Shown here: positions 34,955 to 43,950 of the stretch, in pieces
Layout of the letters: each line of letters starts with the position of its first letter
How positions within the stretch are numbered: the stretch's first letter is position 1
Assembly: GCA_023390905.1 (NCBI GenBank)
Contig: JAEWBY010000090.1
Span: forward strand, 30,704 to 94,703
Length of the DNA: 64,000 nucleotides
Direction: 5' to 3'
DNA from: Pseudomonadota bacterium
Lineage (GTDB): Bacteria > Pseudomonadota > Gammaproteobacteria > Xanthomonadales > Xanthomonadaceae
The notes under the pieces: generated by a model
What the model was told of the DNA's origin: nothing
Database searches by the model: none
The model's input: only the letters and a program-made list of their open reading frames with translations
Program-made: the position numbers and the translations under genes

Positions 34955-35827
34955 TCAATGCGATCGCGCGACCGCCAGCTCGCCGAGCGCGCGCAGCGCA
35001 TCGGCCTCGGCGCCGAACGACGACAGCGCCGACCCCATCCGCTGGCGCTGTTCGTGCAAGCGCGCGCGCGCGCCGTCCATGCCCAGCAGGCCCGGGTAGG
35101 TGGACTTGGCCTGCGCCGCGTCCTTGCCGGCGGTCTTCCCGAGCTGCTCGGAGGTGGCCTCGACATCGAGGATGTCGTCGCGGATCTGGAACGCCAGTCC
35201 CAGCGCAGTGGCGAATTCGTCCAGCCGCGTAAGCATCGCGTCATCGGCCTGCCCGGCCTGCGCACCCATGCGCACGGCCGCGCGGATCAGCGCGCCGGTC
35301 TTCCACGCGTGCATGTGCGCCAGATCCTCGAGCGATTGCTCCCGCCCGGTGGCGTCGATGTCCAGCGCCTGTCCGCCGCACATGCCCGCCACGCCGGACG
35401 CGCCTGCCAGCGTGGCGACCCACGCCAAGCGCACCGCCGGATCCGCGTCCGCGCCGGCGAGCAGTTCGAATGCGCGCGTCTGCAAGGCGTCGCCCGCCAG
35501 GATCGCGGTGGCCTCATCGAACGCGACGTGCACAGTGGGCCGCCCGCGCCGCAGATCGTCATCATCCATCGCGGGCAGATCGTCGTGCACCAGCGAATAG
35601 GCATGGATGAGTTCGACCGCCGCCGCGGGCGCATCCAGGCGCGACTCGGGCGCGCGCGCGGCGCGGCCCGCCGCGAACACCAGCAACGGACGCATGCGCT
35701 TGCCGCCGCCCAGCACCGCGTGGCGCATCGCGGCATGCAGGCGTTGCGGAGCGTCCTCGGGCGCAGGCAGCGCCAGTTCGAGCGCGCGCTCGACCCGCGC
35801 GGCCCAGGCGGTGAAATCGTCGGGCAC
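34955..35827 (-). CDS. ispA: Farnesyl diphosphate synthase (short-chain polyprenyl synthase)
   Basis: 290 residues from GTG at 35827, two bases after the xseB stop. The two aspartate-rich motifs are present: DDLPAMD (82-88) within 'HDDLPAMDDDDLRRGRPT' and DDILD (215-219), plus 'GGKRMRPLLVF' near residue 41. It condenses IPP with DMAPP/GPP to farnesyl diphosphate, feeding undecaprenyl phosphate (uppS is at 54.3 kb) and quinones. xseB-ispA is a conserved pair; the usual downstream dxs is absent, since ispA is followed by a terminator. Confidence 0.95.
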   Translation of the reverse strand: MPDDFTAWAARVERALELALPAPEDAPQRLHAAMRHAVLGGGKRMRPLLVFAAGRAARAPESRLDAPAAAVELIHAYSLVHDDLPAMDDDDLRRGRPTVHVAFDEATAILAGDALQTRAFELLAGADADPAVRLAWVATLAGASGVAGMCGGQALDIDATGREQSLEDLAHMHAWKTGALIRAAVRMGAQAGQADDAMLTRLDEFATALGLAFQIRDDILDVEATSEQLGKTAGKDAAQAKSTYPGLLGMDGARARLHEQRQRMGSALSSFGAEADALRALGELAVARSH

Positions 35828-35829
35828 GA

Positions 35830-36090
35830 TCAGTTGCCGTCCGGCAGCGGCGCGAACGGTTCGGCGGTCTCGGGCTGGTTGGGATCGCTCAGCAGGCGCA
35901 CGCGCAGTTCGGCCTGTTCCAGCGCCGACTGGCATTGCCGGTACAGGCCGACGCCGCGCTCGTATGCCGCCAGCGATTCCTCGAGACTGAGGTTGCCGTG
36001 TTCCATCCGATCGACCAGTTGCTCCAGCTCATCGAGCGATTGCTCGAAGTTGGCGACCGGGGACACGTCGGGGGTCTGATTCTTGGCCAT
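35830..36090 (-). CDS. xseB: Exodeoxyribonuclease VII small subunit
   Basis: 86 residues from the ATG at 36090 (MAKNQTPDVSPVANFEQSLDELEQLVDRMEHGNLSLEES, quoted in part). It is a helical XseB with the typical 'ERGVGLYRQCQSALEQAELRV' second helix. Several XseB copies bind one XseA to form the nuclease. xseA is not in this window. It precedes ispA by two bases and lies 31 bases after the tilS stop, so tilS-xseB-ispA may be one transcript. Confidence 0.94.
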   Translation of the reverse strand: MAKNQTPDVSPVANFEQSLDELEQLVDRMEHGNLSLEESLAAYERGVGLYRQCQSALEQAELRVRLLSDPNQPETAEPFAPLPDGN

Positions 36091-36121
36091 GTGCAAAGTG
36101 TGCGGAGGCGGCCCGGCCAGG

Positions 36122-37420
36122 TCAACGCGCGGGACCGGATCCGCGTCGCCAGCGCAGGGCGGCCGAGTGTCCGCGCAACCAGGCCTCCAGCCGGCCCGAC
36201 AGCAGCAGGTCGCCCGCGGCCAGCAGTTGGCCATCGCCATCGTGCAGCAACGGCAGCCGCTCCCGCTCCCAGGGCGGGATCCCGGCGTCCTGCAACAGCT
36301 TCTTCAACGCGTGCCCATGCGTGCGGCCGGGCAGGCTCAACCGCTCGCCGCCGCGGCGCGCGCCCACCGTGATCAGGCTTGGCCACGGCGTCGCGGATTC
36401 CAGCACCAGCGTGTCGCCGGTCGGCAGTTCCAGCGGCGCGGCCGTGTTCCATGTGGCCATCCAGTCTTCGGGAAATGGCGGCGCGCGGCGCTGCGCGTGC
36501 AGCAGATCCCGCCAGCGGCGCACGATCGCGTGCTGCCAGCGGAATCCGGCATCCGCATCGGCGCGTGCATGCAGCAGATCCTGCTCGATGCGCCGCACGC
36601 CTTCGCCAGGCAGCGGTGGAAGCTGCAGTTCGTGCAACCAGCGGCGCAGCACGCGCGCCCGACGTTCCGGCGCCAGCGCACACAACGATGAAACGCGCAG
36701 TGCATGCGGATCCAGCGTGGCGGCGGAGGCGAGTGCGCGCGCGTCCTCATCGGCGAGCAGGCGCGCGCTTTCTCCGGCCAGCGCCGCACTTCGCGCGAAC
36801 CCGGCATCGGCCTGCGGCCATCGCTGCCGCAGCAACGGCAGCACTTGATGCCGCAGGAAATTGCGATCGTGTTCCAGCTGCGTGTTGCTCGGATCTTCGA
36901 TCCAGTCCAGCGCATGCGTCATCGCGTAGGCGTGCAATGCCGCGCGCGGGATCTCGAGCAGCGGCCGCCATTGCCAGCCGGCATGGAAGCGACGCCACGG
37001 CCGCATGGCCGCCAGCCCTTCGACGCCGGATGCGCGCAGCGCACGCAGCAGGAAGGTCTCGGCCTGATCGTCGCGATGATGCGCGGTCACCAGCACATCG
37101 TGGTCGGCGATGCGCTCGGCGAATGCGGCTAGCCGGGCCGCGCGCGCGGCGGCTTCAAGGCCTTCGCCGCGATGGCGATCGACCTGCACGCGCGCGATGT
37201 CCAGCCGGATGCCCCAGGCATCGCAGAGGCGCCGGCAATGCGCGGCCCATGCATCGGCCCCGTCCTGCAGCCCATGGTGGACATGCACGGCGCGCACGCG
37301 ACCGGCGAAGGCCGGCTCGTGCGCGAGCCGATGCAGCAGCACGGTCGAATCGAGCCCGCCACTGAACGCGACAAGCAGGGATCCGGCAGCGGGCACGGGC
37401 AGGGCGGGCAACGACCACAT
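36122..37420 (-). CDS. tilS: tRNA(Ile)-lysidine synthase
   Basis: 432 residues. The PP-loop ATP motif SGGLDS lies at 20-25 ('LLVAFSGGLDSTVLLH'). Further marks are 'VHVHHGLQDGADAWAAHCRRLC', 'TAHHRDDQAETFLLRALRASGVEGLAAMRP', quoted in part, and 'WIEDPSNTQLEHDRNFLRH'. The C-terminal domain 'RTHGHALKKLLQDAGIPPWER' is the TilS tRNA-recognition part. It converts C34 of the CAU-anticodon tRNA-Ile to lysidine, an essential step. tilS near accA is a conserved neighbourhood in gammaproteobacteria. Confidence 0.96.
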   Translation of the reverse strand: MWSLPALPVPAAGSLLVAFSGGLDSTVLLHRLAHEPAFAGRVRAVHVHHGLQDGADAWAAHCRRLCDAWGIRLDIARVQVDRHRGEGLEAAARAARLAAFAERIADHDVLVTAHHRDDQAETFLLRALRASGVEGLAAMRPWRRFHAGWQWRPLLEIPRAALHAYAMTHALDWIEDPSNTQLEHDRNFLRHQVLPLLRQRWPQADAGFARSAALAGESARLLADEDARALASAATLDPHALRVSSLCALAPERRARVLRRWLHELQLPPLPGEGVRRIEQDLLHARADADAGFRWQHAIVRRWRDLLHAQRRAPPFPEDWMATWNTAAPLELPTGDTLVLESATPWPSLITVGARRGGERLSLPGRTHGHALKKLLQDAGIPPWERERLPLLHDGDGQLLAAGDLLLSGRLEAWLRGHSAALRWRRGSGPAR

Positions 37421-37458
37421 GCCGCCAGTCTAGAACGTGGCGCGCCGGGCAGCCGCGA

Positions 37459-37644
37459 TCAATGCACGGCGTTGAGTATCAGGATGAAGGCGGCGACCCA
37501 GCAGACGGTCACGAACAGCGCCAGGACCCAGTTCTGGTTGACGCCCCGGCGATGCCAGCGCAGACGGTTGTACAGCAGCGCCACCAGCAGTGGCACGACG
37601 AACAGCAGCGACGGAATCAACCACCACGGATGCATCAGATCCAC
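37459..37644 (-). CDS. Small two-helix membrane protein, unknown
   Basis: 61 residues from GTG at 37644, which has a GGGGGA site about 6 bases upstream. Two hydrophobic helices ('WWLIPSLLFVVPLLVALLY' and 'WVLALFVTVCWVAAFILIL') flank a short basic turn (RLRWHRRG). I recognise no family. The composition is clearly membrane-like, unlike the shadow frames around it, and it fills a space otherwise empty between tilS and the signal-peptidase-like gene, so I regard it as a probable gene. Confidence 0.6.
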   Translation of the reverse strand: MDLMHPWWLIPSLLFVVPLLVALLYNRLRWHRRGVNQNWVLALFVTVCWVAAFILILNAVH

Positions 37645-37845
37645 GACATTCCCCCGAATGCGCCGGTGCTCCGGCCATAGCCATCGTAGCGCCGTCCGGC
37701 CACCGCCGACTGCGACGGAACGACGCAGATCAGGCCAGCGCGAGCCATTCCGCGTGCGCGGGCAGGTGCGGTTGCGCGGCCTGATGCCGGACGCCGCAAT
37801 GAACGGCGGTTATGCTGGCAGTCTCGACCAACGCACAGGACTGCG

Positions 37846-38397
37846 ATGACGCGCTTCCGCCGCTTGATTGTCCGGATGCTCTGGGCCTCCCTGATCGGGA
37901 TTCCGCTGCTGCTGATCGGCACGTACTGGCTCAACCCGCTGGGCGCACAGTCATGGGATCCGCGCGAGCGCATCACCGGATTCGGCGTCTATCGCACGCC
38001 ATCCTCGAGCATGCAGCCGACCTTCGCGCCCGGTCAGATCCTGATCACGCGCGCAGGGCATGCGGGCGTTCGGCATCTCCAGCGCGGCGACGTGATCGTG
38101 CGCAAGGTGCCGGAAGAGGTCGGACAACTCTGGCTGCAGCGCATCGTCGGGCTGCCGGGCGAAACGGTGTCGATCGTCGAGGGTCGGTTGCACATCGATG
38201 GCGTACCCGTGGCCGAACCCTACCTCGATCCCGACAACATCCGGACGCCGTATTCGCGCACGCTGTCGCCGGTGCGCGTGCCGCCGGAGCATTACTTCAT
38301 GCTCGGCGACAATCGCGACAACAGTGCCGACAGCCGGATGATGGCGATGGCGCGACGCCAGGACATCATCGCGCGCGTGATCGCGCGTTTCCAGTAG
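37846..38397 (+). CDS. Signal peptidase I homologue lacking the catalytic lysine
   Basis: 183 residues with one N-terminal membrane helix (about 10-30) and an S26 peptidase fold. Box B with the nucleophile is present ('TPSSSMQPTF', Ser55), as are box C ('RGDVIVRKV') and box E (GDNRDNS, 154-160). In box D the general-base lysine of the K-R-x-x-G-x-P-G motif is glutamine: 'LQRIVGLPGE', Gln98. After box E the usual DSRxxGxV reads DSRMMAMA. I infer an inactive or mechanistically unusual paralogue; the housekeeping lepB (normally beside lepA and rnc) is not in this window. It lies alone on the plus strand, convergent with accA. Confidence 0.85.
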   Translation: MTRFRRLIVRMLWASLIGIPLLLIGTYWLNPLGAQSWDPRERITGFGVYRTPSSSMQPTFAPGQILITRAGHAGVRHLQRGDVIVRKVPEEVGQLWLQRIVGLPGETVSIVEGRLHIDGVPVAEPYLDPDNIRTPYSRTLSPVRVPPEHYFMLGDNRDNSADSRMMAMARRQDIIARVIARFQ

Positions 38398-38436
38398 TGG
38401 CCACAAAGGCGAGCCGCGATCGGCCCGCCCGCAGGA

Positions 38437-39396
38437 TCACGCGGCTTCGTATGCGCCGTAGCCGCGCAGGCGTTCGTAACGGCGCTGCAGCAGCTCATCC
38501 ATCGGCAGCCGATCGAGCGCATCGAGTTCGTTGAGCAGCACGGCCTTCAGGCGCGTGGCCATCTGGCGCGGATTGCGGTGCGCGCCCCCGATCGGTTCAC
38601 GCACCACCTTGTCGACCAGGCCCAGCGAACGCAGACGCTTGGCGGTCAGGCCGAGCTGCTCGGCGGCGTCCTTGGCCTTGTCGGCGGACTTCCACAGGAT
38701 CGACGCACAGCCTTCCGGAGAAATGACCGAATAGGTGCTGTATTCCAGCATGATCGTGCGATCGCCCACGCCGATCGCGAGCGCGCCGCCGGAGCCGCCT
38801 TCGCCGATCACCGTGCAGATGATCGGGATGCGCAGTTCGGCCATCTCCATCAGGTTGCGCGCGATGGCTTCGGACTGTCCGCGCTCTTCCGCGCCCACGC
38901 CCGGATACGCACCCGGCGTGTCGATGAAGGTCAGCAGGGGCAGCTTGAAGCGCTCGGCGAGCTTCATCAGGCGCAGCGCCTTGCGATAGCCCTCAGGGCG
39001 CGGCATGCCGAAGTTGCGCGCGATCTTGCTCTTGGTGTCGCGGCCTTTCTGGTGGCCGAGGATGACCACCGCGCGGCCGTCGATGCGGCCCAGGCCGCCG
39101 ACGATCGCCTTGTCGTCGGCAAAGGCGCGGTCACCGGCCAGTTCCTGGAACTCGTCGCAGAACACGCGGATGTAGTCCAGCGTGTACGGACGCGCCGGAT
39201 GACGGGCCAACTGCGAAACCTGCCACGGGGTGAGATCGCGGAAAATCTGCGCGGTGCGGATGCGCAGCTTGTCCTGCAGGGCATGCACTTCGGCATCGAC
39301 ATTCACCGCCGGACCGGCACTGGCGTTGCGCAGTTCCTGGATCTTGGCTTCCAGATCGGCGATCGGTTGTTCGAAGTCGAGGTAGTTCGGATTCAT
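38437..39396 (-). CDS. accA: Acetyl-CoA carboxylase carboxyltransferase subunit alpha
   Basis: 319 residues, the usual AccA size. Recognisable parts are 'NYLDFEQPIADLEAKIQELR', 'DLTPWQVSQLARHPARPYTLDYI' (quoted in part), 'GRAVVILGHQKGRDTK' and 'TPGAYPGVGAEERGQSEAIARNL' (quoted in part). With AccD it moves carboxyl from biotin to acetyl-CoA to give malonyl-CoA. It follows dnaE by 89 bases on the same strand, the order found in E. coli. Confidence 0.97.
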   Translation of the reverse strand: MNPNYLDFEQPIADLEAKIQELRNASAGPAVNVDAEVHALQDKLRIRTAQIFRDLTPWQVSQLARHPARPYTLDYIRVFCDEFQELAGDRAFADDKAIVGGLGRIDGRAVVILGHQKGRDTKSKIARNFGMPRPEGYRKALRLMKLAERFKLPLLTFIDTPGAYPGVGAEERGQSEAIARNLMEMAELRIPIICTVIGEGGSGGALAIGVGDRTIMLEYSTYSVISPEGCASILWKSADKAKDAAEQLGLTAKRLRSLGLVDKVVREPIGGAHRNPRQMATRLKAVLLNELDALDRLPMDELLQRRYERLRGYGAYEAA

Positions 39397-39485
39397 CAGC
39401 GGGCCGTGGGCCTGAAAGCGATGAGTTTACCCCGGCCGGGGCGTCCATACCGAGCGGAATGGTGGGCGCGGCGGCCGCCCGGGGA

Positions 39486-42400
39486 TCAGGCGCCGTTGGC
39501 CCAGGGGCGGCCCATGGCCAGTTTCACCGCACGCACGCCCGGCGTGGCGCGCAGCGCATCCAGCAGCGCGGTGTCCACGCGGACGGCGAGCGCGCCGTTG
39601 ACGTCCAGCATGCCGGCGGTGGCCTTGCCGCCGGAGGGCAGCACCAGATCCAGCCGCAACGGCGTGTTGCCGGGGCGGTGGCGATCGAGCAGCGCATCGA
39701 CCCGCCGCCACAGGCCGGGATCCCGCAGATCCAGCCGCAGCGACAGCCGGTGCGCCTGTGTCGCGCACAACTGCGCATAATCCCAGCACTGGCGGATGCG
39801 CAGGCTGTAGCCGCCGCTGCCGCTGAACTCGTCCTCGCGCAGCCCGCCCTTGACGATGAGGACGCGATCGCGCGTCAGCAGTGGGCCGAACTCGGCCATC
39901 GAATCGGAGAACACGCTGCATTCGATGCGGCCGCGACCATCCTCCAGTTGCACGAACATCTGCGTATCGCCGCGGCGACGGACACCGACGACCTGGCCGG
40001 CGATCACCACGTTGACTTCCGGGCGCCAGCCTTTCTTTTCGCCCGGGGTCTGGTTGCTCCACAGCTTGTCGAGATCGCCGAGATCACTGCCGACCAGCGC
40101 GCGCAGATCCTCGCGGTACGGATCCATCGGATGGCCGCTGAGATAATGGCCGAGCGTTTCGCGCTCGCCATGGAGCCGCTGCGACAGCGGCCATTCTTCG
40201 GCTTCCGGCAGCACCACTTCGAGCGCCGGTGCAGCGTCATCGCCACCGAACAGCGAGTTCTGCCCGGCGGCGCGCTCCTTCGCGAGCTGATCGGTGGCCT
40301 TCATCACCTCGGGCAACTGCAGCATCAGCGATGCGCGGTTGCGGCCGAGCGCATCCAGCGCGCCGGCATTGATCATGGCCTCGAGTGCGCGCCGGTTGAG
40401 CTTGGACGAATCCACGCGCCGGGCGAAATCGAGCAGATCGCGGAAATCACCGCCGCGCTTGCGTTCGGCCACGATGGCTTCGCACGCGCCCTGGCCCACG
40501 CCCTTGATCGCGCCCAGACCGTAACGAATCGTGCGCGGATCGGTGGCTTCGAACATGAAGTCCGACGCGTTCACCTCCGGCGGCAGCACGGTCAGGCCCA
40601 GGCCACGCGCTTCGTCGAGGAAGCCCACCACCTTGTCGGTGTTGTCCATGTCCGAGGACATCACCGCGGCCATGAACTCGGCCGGATAGTGGCACTTCAG
40701 CCATGCGGTCTGGTACGACACCAGTGCGTAGGCGGCGGCGTGCGACTTGTTGAAGCCGTAGCCGGCGAACTTCTCCATCAGATCGAAGATCGCGTCGGCC
40801 TTGGCTTCGCTCACCCCGTCCTTGCCGGCGCCCTCGCGGAAGATTTCGCGATGCTTGGCCATTTCGGCCGGCACCTTCTTGCCCATCGCGCGGCGCAGCA
40901 GATCCGCGCCGCCGAGCGAATATCCGCCGACGATCTGCGCCATCTGCATGACCTGTTCCTGGTACACCATGATGCCGTAGGTGTCTTTCAGGATCGGTTC
41001 CACGCGCGGATCCGGATATTCGACTTCCTCGCGCCCGTGCTTGCGATCCACGAACGAGGGAATCAGATCCATCGGGCCGGGGCGATACAGCGAGACCAGC
41101 GCGATCAGATCCTCGAAGCGATCGGGCTTGGCATCCTTCAGCAGGCGACGCATGCCGGAGGATTCGAACTGGAACACCGCACCGGTGTTGCCCGAGGCGA
41201 AGATGTCCTTGTAGGTCTTCGCGTCGTCCAGCGGGATGGCGGCGATATCCAGCGGCGGGATGCCGGCGCGCGCGTGACGCGGATTGATCGCCTTCACCGC
41301 CCAATCGATGATGGTCAGCGTGCGCAGGCCAAGGAAGTCGAACTTCACCAGGCCGACGGCTTCGACGTCATCCTTGTCGAACTGGGTGACCGGCGATTTG
41401 CCACGCCCGCCTTCATCGTGTTCGGCGTAGAGCGGACAGAAATCCGACAGCGGCGAGGGCGCGATCACCACGCCCCCGGCGTGCTTGCCGGCGTTGCGGG
41501 TGAGATCTTCCAGCTGGCGCGCCAGATCGATCAGATCGCGGACGTCATCCTCGTTGTGGTAGCGCTCGATCAGCTCCTGCGACGCGGCTTCCGCATTGCC
41601 TTCGCCCATCGCATCCTTCAGCGACACGCCGAGGATGTTGGGTATCAGCTTGGCGACGCCATCGACCAGGCCGTACGGAAAACCCAGCACGCGGCCGGAA
41701 TCGCGCACCACCGCCTTGGCCGCCATCGTGCCATAGGTGATGATCTGGCTGACGCGATCGCGGCCGTACTTGCGCGCGACGTAATCGATCACCTCGTCGC
41801 GGCGATCCATGCAGAAGTCGATGTCGAAGTCGGGCATCGCCACGCGTTCGGGATTGAGGAAGCGCTCGAACAGCAGGCCGTAGGGCAGCGGATCCAGATC
41901 GGTGATCTGCAAGGCCCACGCCACCAGCGAGCCGGCGCCGGAACCACGCCCCGGGCCGATCGGAATGCCCTGGTTCTTCCCCCACTGGATGAAGTCGGCC
42001 ACGATCAGGAAGTAGCCGGGGAAGCCCATCTTGATGATGGTGTCGAGCTCGAAATCCAGGCGATCGACGTAATCCTGCCGCGTATGCCCGGGCGCGAGCG
42101 GATTCTTCTCCAGCCGCTGCTCCAGGCCGGCATGCGCCTGGCTGCGGATCCAGCTGTCCAGCGTTTCGTCGCTGGGCACCGGATACGCGGGCAGGGCGTA
42201 TTCGCCCAGTTTCAGTTCGATGTTGCAGCGCTTGGCCAGCGCGAACGTGTTGTCGATCGCGTCCGGCACGTCGGCGAACAGCGCCGCCATTTCATCGGCC
42301 GACTTGAGGTACTGCTCGCGGCTGTACTCGCGCGGACGCTTGGGATCGTCGAGCACGCGGCCCGAGGCGATGCACACGCGCGCCTCGTGCGCATCGAAGC

Positions 42401-43055
42401 CATCGGGCGACAGGAAGCGCACGTCGTTGCTCGCCACCACCGGCAGACCGCGCGCGGCGGCCGCGTGCAGGGCGAACGCGTTGAAGGCTTCCTCGCCCTC
42501 ACGCTGGGTGCGGGTCAGTTCCAGGTGCAGATCCGCACCGAAGCTGCGCTGCCAGTCGGCCAGATGCTGTTCGGCCAGTTCATGCCGGCCACTCAAGGCC
42601 ATGCGCCCGGCCAGGCTCTGTCGCCCCATCAGTGCAAACAGGCCAGTGCGATCCTCGCGCAGCCACTGCGGATCGATCGCCACGCCATCGGTGCGATGGC
42701 CTTCCATCCACGCGCGGCTCAGCAGGCGCGACAGCGACAGATAACCCTCGCGATCCCGGCACAGCAGCGTGACCAGCCAGGGTGCTTCGCTGCCTTCGGC
42801 CACCAGCACGTCCGCGCCGGCGATCGGCTTGACGCCCACGCCTTCGGCCGCCTTGTAGAACTTGACCAGCGCGAACAGGTTGTTGCGATCGGTGACCGCC
42901 AGCGCGGGCATGCGCAGTTCCACCGCCCGGCTCAGCAGGTTGGGCTGCTTGGCTTTTTTCGGATCGGCCTGATCCGGCTTCTCGGGCACGCGGATGATCG
43001 AATCCGCCATCGAGAACTCGGTGTGCAGGTGGAGATGAACGAAGCGGGAGGACAT
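39486..43055 (-). CDS. dnaE: DNA polymerase III alpha subunit
   Basis: 1189 residues from the ATG at 43055 (MSSRFVHLHLHTEFSMADS); the open frame upstream is an artefact. The N-terminal PHP domain starts with the HLHLHTEFS motif. The polymerase core has 'GPGRGSGAGSLVAWAL' and the catalytic aspartates in 'PDFDIDFCMDRRDEVIDY'. A helix-hairpin-helix and an OB-fold follow near the C-terminus. It is the replicative polymerase. In the leader, about 32 bases before the ATG, is a run of nine C (G in the plus listing, 43087-43095). Confidence 0.98.
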   Translation of the reverse strand: MSSRFVHLHLHTEFSMADSIIRVPEKPDQADPKKAKQPNLLSRAVELRMPALAVTDRNNLFALVKFYKAAEGVGVKPIAGADVLVAEGSEAPWLVTLLCRDREGYLSLSRLLSRAWMEGHRTDGVAIDPQWLREDRTGLFALMGRQSLAGRMALSGRHELAEQHLADWQRSFGADLHLELTRTQREGEEAFNAFALHAAAARGLPVVASNDVRFLSPDGFDAHEARVCIASGRVLDDPKRPREYSREQYLKSADEMAALFADVPDAIDNTFALAKRCNIELKLGEYALPAYPVPSDETLDSWIRSQAHAGLEQRLEKNPLAPGHTRQDYVDRLDFELDTIIKMGFPGYFLIVADFIQWGKNQGIPIGPGRGSGAGSLVAWALQITDLDPLPYGLLFERFLNPERVAMPDFDIDFCMDRRDEVIDYVARKYGRDRVSQIITYGTMAAKAVVRDSGRVLGFPYGLVDGVAKLIPNILGVSLKDAMGEGNAEAASQELIERYHNEDDVRDLIDLARQLEDLTRNAGKHAGGVVIAPSPLSDFCPLYAEHDEGGRGKSPVTQFDKDDVEAVGLVKFDFLGLRTLTIIDWAVKAINPRHARAGIPPLDIAAIPLDDAKTYKDIFASGNTGAVFQFESSGMRRLLKDAKPDRFEDLIALVSLYRPGPMDLIPSFVDRKHGREEVEYPDPRVEPILKDTYGIMVYQEQVMQMAQIVGGYSLGGADLLRRAMGKKVPAEMAKHREIFREGAGKDGVSEAKADAIFDLMEKFAGYGFNKSHAAAYALVSYQTAWLKCHYPAEFMAAVMSSDMDNTDKVVGFLDEARGLGLTVLPPEVNASDFMFEATDPRTIRYGLGAIKGVGQGACEAIVAERKRGGDFRDLLDFARRVDSSKLNRRALEAMINAGALDALGRNRASLMLQLPEVMKATDQLAKERAAGQNSLFGGDDAAPALEVVLPEAEEWPLSQRLHGERETLGHYLSGHPMDPYREDLRALVGSDLGDLDKLWSNQTPGEKKGWRPEVNVVIAGQVVGVRRRGDTQMFVQLEDGRGRIECSVFSDSMAEFGPLLTRDRVLIVKGGLREDEFSGSGGYSLRIRQCWDYAQLCATQAHRLSLRLDLRDPGLWRRVDALLDRHRPGNTPLRLDLVLPSGGKATAGMLDVNGALAVRVDTALLDALRATPGVRAVKLAMGRPWANGA

Positions 43056-43220
43056 GCCGGCTCGGAGACTGTTCCGGCAGGTTACCGGGGGGGGGACCGG
43101 CGGGGCAAGGCTTGACAGCGCGCGAGCGGCCTGCGGCGCTGCATCGCGCGCGGTCTGAGCATCGTGCCGGGCGGGCGCGCAGTCTATCGTGCTCGCCACG
43201 CCCACGCGGCTGGCGGGCGA

Positions 43221-43733
43221 TCAATGGATGCGGAAGAAATCCACGTCCATCGGCACATAGCGGGTATCGCGCACCTGGCGCAATTGTCCGCGCAGCGCCG
43301 CCTTTTGCGCGGTCTCCCAATCGTGGCGGCTGAAGCCGAAGCTGCCGAAAGGCTGCCGGCGGACCTCGGATTCGTGCCGGCGTGCGCGCTCGAACTGGGC
43401 GTAGGCGTCGGTCTCGCGCGTCAGCGCCGGCCACGGCAGGTCCTGCAGTGTCGCGGCCGATGCGGGGCGGTGGCCGGCGGCCGCGAGCAGGCGCTGCAGC
43501 GCATTGCGCTCGGCCGGATCGCAATGCCAGTCCGGATCACGCAGCAATGCCGCCATGCGACGCAGGCACGGTGCGTCGAGCGGTGGCGCATCAGGGCAGA
43601 GGGCATGGACGAGGGGCGCCAGACGCTGGGCGATCGCCTCGGCGCTGATCCCGGTGTCGGCCGGACGCGTGGAATCGGAGGCTTCCGCATCACCGTGGAA
43701 ACCTGGGGTCGTGTTGTGGAGGGGCAGGCTCAT
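43221..43733 (-). CDS. Conserved hypothetical protein between rnhB and dnaE
   Basis: 170 residues from the ATG at 43733 (MSLPLHNTTPGFHGDAEAS). I do not recognise a family. It appears soluble, helical and Arg/Ala-rich, with 'AIAQRLAPLVHALCPDAPPLDAPCLRRMAALL', quoted in part, and a distinctive end, 'RDTRYVPMDVDFFRIH'. There is no signal peptide or membrane helix. It lies on the same strand as rnhB (217 bases upstream) and dnaE (165 bases downstream), inside a very conserved block, which suggests a lineage-specific insertion. The amino-acid composition is richer in D/E/F than the shadow frames, hence probably real. Confidence 0.65.
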   Translation of the reverse strand: MSLPLHNTTPGFHGDAEASDSTRPADTGISAEAIAQRLAPLVHALCPDAPPLDAPCLRRMAALLRDPDWHCDPAERNALQRLLAAAGHRPASAATLQDLPWPALTRETDAYAQFERARRHESEVRRQPFGSFGFSRHDWETAQKAALRGQLRQVRDTRYVPMDVDFFRIH

Positions 43734-43950
43734 GGGAGTTCTCGCTGACCGTCGGGGGCCGGTGGCGTGGCGACATCCGTGGCGGAAGGGGACATCCGTC
43801 CGGGGATGCACGCGCAGCATGCGCGGTGGCGTCAATGGCGCGCGACGGCAGGAAGTGGCCGTGACCAAGGACAGGGGCGCGTATTCATCCGATGGACGGC
43901 GCGATGCAACGGCGTCGTGGAACGGGAGACACACCGTCGCGCGCTGCGGC

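Noticed and set aside
39459..43115. A 1218-codon open frame antisense to dnaE
   Set aside because: Mirror of dnaE codon usage without recognisable domains.
43112..43117. TTGACA on the plus strand between dnaE and the 170-residue gene
   Set aside because: No plus-strand gene follows and no -10 is present.
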